NCBI GenBank assembly: GCA_035476635.1
Contig: DATILI010000337.1
Span: forward strand, 1-17,027
Length of the DNA stretch: 17,027 bases
Direction of reading: 5' to 3'
Source: DATILI01 sp035476635
GTDB taxonomy: Bacteria; Pseudomonadota; Gammaproteobacteria; Burkholderiales; Burkholderiaceae_C
The notes below the pieces were generated by a model. The model was not told where the DNA came from and did no database searches. It saw nothing but the letters and a program-made list of their open reading frames with translations. A program made the translations under genes and the position numbers. Every line of letters starts with the position of its first letter. Position 1 is the first letter of the stretch. Positions 15,860-17,027 of this stretch are shown here, piece after piece.

Positions 15860-16540
15860 ATGGGTACCTTCATCGATCTCAAGGCCGCCGACGGCTTTGT
15901 CTTTCCCGCCTACGTGGCGCAGCCCACCGGCAAGGCGAAGGGCGGCGTGGTGGTGATCCAGGAAATCTTCGGCGTGAACGCGCACATCCGGTCGGTGGCC
16001 GACGGCTATGCGGCCGAGGGCTACTTCGCGGTGGCGCCGTCCACCTTCCATCGGGTCAAGCAGGGGGTGGACATTGGCTACACGCCGGATGACATGACAT
16101 CCGGCTTTGCGCTCAAGACGGCCGTGGAGGCGCTGCCCGCGCCTGGCGTGCTGCAGGACATCCAGGCGGCCATCGACCATGCGGCGCAGGCCGGCAAGGT
16201 CGGGGTAGTGGGCTATTGCTGGGGCGGGCTTCTGACCTGGCGAGCGGCCAGCCAGTTGTCGGGCTTGAGCGCTGCCGTGCCTTACTACGGCGGCGGCATG
16301 ACCACCGAAGCCGAAATTGCGCGCCAACCCAAGGTGCCGGTGATGGTCCATTTCGGCGACCAGGACCATTGGATTCCGCTGGATACGGTCGAGGCCTTCA
16401 AGAAGGCGCATCCGGAAGTGGAAGTGCACATTTACAGCGCCAACCATGGCTTCAATTGCGACCAGCGCGGCTCCTACAACGAGACCGCGGCCAGGCTGGC
16501 GCGCCAGCGGGCCCTGGCGTTCTTTGCGAAATTTCTGTGA
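15860..16540 (+). CDS. Dienelactone hydrolase family protein
   Basis: A 226-residue alpha/beta hydrolase of the dienelactone hydrolase (carboxymethylenebutenolidase) family, which opens dienelactone to maleylacetate in chlorocatechol-type pathways; many members act on other esters. The triad is visible: nucleophile Cys120 in GYCWGG, Asp169 in GDQDHWIP and His196 in ANHGF, with Glu35 in QEIFG, the residue that controls activation of the cysteine. A cysteine rather than serine nucleophile supports the true DLH family. Length matches the family (about 230). GAGGAG at 15846-15851 is 8 nt before the ATG; an earlier ATG at 15853 is out of frame. No chlorocatechol dioxygenase or maleylacetate reductase is present here, so the natural substrate is unknown and a housekeeping role is likely. 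Confidence 0.92.
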   Translation: MGTFIDLKAADGFVFPAYVAQPTGKAKGGVVVIQEIFGVNAHIRSVADGYAAEGYFAVAPSTFHRVKQGVDIGYTPDDMTSGFALKTAVEALPAPGVLQDIQAAIDHAAQAGKVGVVGYCWGGLLTWRAASQLSGLSAAVPYYGGGMTTEAEIARQPKVPVMVHFGDQDHWIPLDTVEAFKKAHPEVEVHIYSANHGFNCDQRGSYNETAARLARQRALAFFAKFL

Positions 16541-16720
16541 CTCCCCCCCGAAGCGGCTTGCGCCGCCTGGACTCGCGTAGCGGCCGTGCGCGCCAGCTGT
16601 ACAGTGGAGCGAGCCCATTGCCGGGCCTACGCTATGCCCGTTCCGGGGCATTGCGCTTCGGCCCGGCCCTCAAGGGGGCAACACCAGCGGCCCGGCAAAG
16701 CCGGTTCCGCGGTGTTTCCC
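16541..16720. repeat. Block of strong hairpins, probable dispersed intergenic repeat
   Basis: This segment after the dienelactone hydrolase stop is packed with inverted repeats. GCGGC/GCCGC (16553-16566) is a small hairpin. GCCGGGCC (16620-16627) pairs exactly with GGCCCGGC (16660-16667), and inside it CGC-T-ATGCCC pairs with GGGCAT-T-GCG around the loop GTTCCG (16640-16645), about 17 base pairs in all. A second hairpin spans 16680-16716: AACACC, GCGG and CCGGC on the left pair with GCCGG, CCGC and GGTGTT on the right around an AAA loop. No T-tract follows, so these are not standard terminators. The look is that of REP-like repeats common between Comamonadaceae genes; that comparison is from memory and only one copy lies in this window. 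Confidence 0.6.
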
Positions 16721-17027
16721 GCTTTGGCGCGCTAGTGGCAGTCGCTTGCACGGCGCTGGCTCCGTTGGCGCGGGCTGCGGATTACACCGGGCCTTTGTTC
16801 GATGCGCACCTGCATTACAACGAGGAAGCCTGGAACGGCCAGGCGAGTCCGCACCCCTTGAGCGACGTGCTGGCGCGCATGCAGCGCAACGGCGTCAAGG
16901 CGATCGTCGCCAATTCGCGGCCCAACGACGGTACCAAGGCGCTGGCGTCGGCGCCACAGACGCGCCAGGCCGGCGTTGCCGTGGTGCCCTTCATTCGCCT
17001 GTATCGCAACCGGGCTGACTACGACAA
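16618..17027 (+). CDS. Exported amidohydrolase-like protein, 5' part (uncertain start)
   Basis: The gene runs off the window end. Its clear part begins with a signal-peptide-like stretch encoded at about 16702-16779 (SRFG, then ALVAVACTALAPLA and a cleavage-type ARA before ADYTG), followed by LFDAHLHYNEEAW. DAHLHY is the N-terminal HxH metal-binding motif of amidohydrolases (probably the Amidohydro_2 group), and VLARMQRNGVKAIVANSRP fits the next beta-alpha unit. The start is a problem: no ATG exists in this frame upstream of the signal peptide. TTG at 16618 has GGAG (16606-16609) 8 nt upstream; TTG at 16651 and GTG at 16735 are alternatives, the last making the signal peptide too short. The hairpin repeat covers this whole region, so the repeat may have supplied or replaced the original 5' end. 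Substrate unknown. Confidence 0.6.
   Translation, partial: MPGLRYARSGALRFGPALKGATPAARQSRFRGVSRFGALVAVACTALAPLARAADYTGPLFDAHLHYNEEAWNGQASPHPLSDVLARMQRNGVKAIVANSRPNDGTKALASAPQTRQAGVAVVPFIRLYRNRADYD

Noticed and set aside
14889..15956. Plus-strand open frame (355 codons) opposite the marC and SDR genes
   Set aside because: The minus-strand proteins have full family motifs; this frame has none and crosses a promoter region.
16746..17018. Plus-strand open frame starting at 16746
   Set aside because: It is out of frame with the signal peptide and DAHLHY motif of the amidohydrolase and has Arg/Ala-rich shadow composition.

Overview
The window is a dense, GC-rich stretch of bacterial chromosome. 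Gene content and style point to a betaproteobacterium of the order Burkholderiales, most likely Comamonadaceae: an MCE/Mla-type lipid transport operon with a STAS-MlaE fusion, an AtuA-like protein, a CoA-acylating semialdehyde dehydrogenase beside a LysR regulator, and a structured GC-rich intergenic repeat. This placement is inference from sequence style and was not confirmed by a search. I see no rRNA, tRNA, CRISPR array, insertion sequence or phage gene.

Layout. Bases 2-784 (+) are the 3' part of pabB (folate branch). Bases 838-2349 (-) encode an MmsA-type dehydrogenase, divergent from a LysR regulator at 2441-3376 (+). The 91 bp between them carries direct repeats that look like regulator sites. 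Bases 3455-4189 (+) encode an exported, probably beta-barrel protein of unknown role. Bases 4201-10066 (-) hold a crotonase, an AtuA-like protein 2 bp downstream of it, and a large CHASE-PAS-PAS-GGDEF-EAL c-di-GMP enzyme. Bases 10169-14321 (+) form a five-gene MCE transport operon: STAS-MlaE permease, MlaF ATPase, long MlaD, PqiC-like lipoprotein and a cyclic-nucleotide-binding protein. Bases 14324-15719 (-) hold an SDR oxidoreductase and a MarC-family membrane protein. Bases 15860-16540 (+) encode a dienelactone hydrolase. Bases 16541-16720 are a block of strong hairpins resembling a dispersed repeat. The window ends inside an exported amidohydrolase-like gene whose 5' end overlaps that block and has no ATG start.

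How the genes work together. The MCE operon is the clearest functional unit. It has the permease, ATPase and membrane-anchored MCE subunit of an Mla system, but its fourth gene is a PqiC-type lipoprotein rather than MlaC, its STAS part is fused to the permease, and a stand-alone cNMP-binding domain closes the operon. That mixed composition is the most interesting system here. The crotonase/AtuA pair and the MmsA/LysR pair are probably separate acyl-CoA catabolic modules. No gap between genes exceeds about 140 bp.
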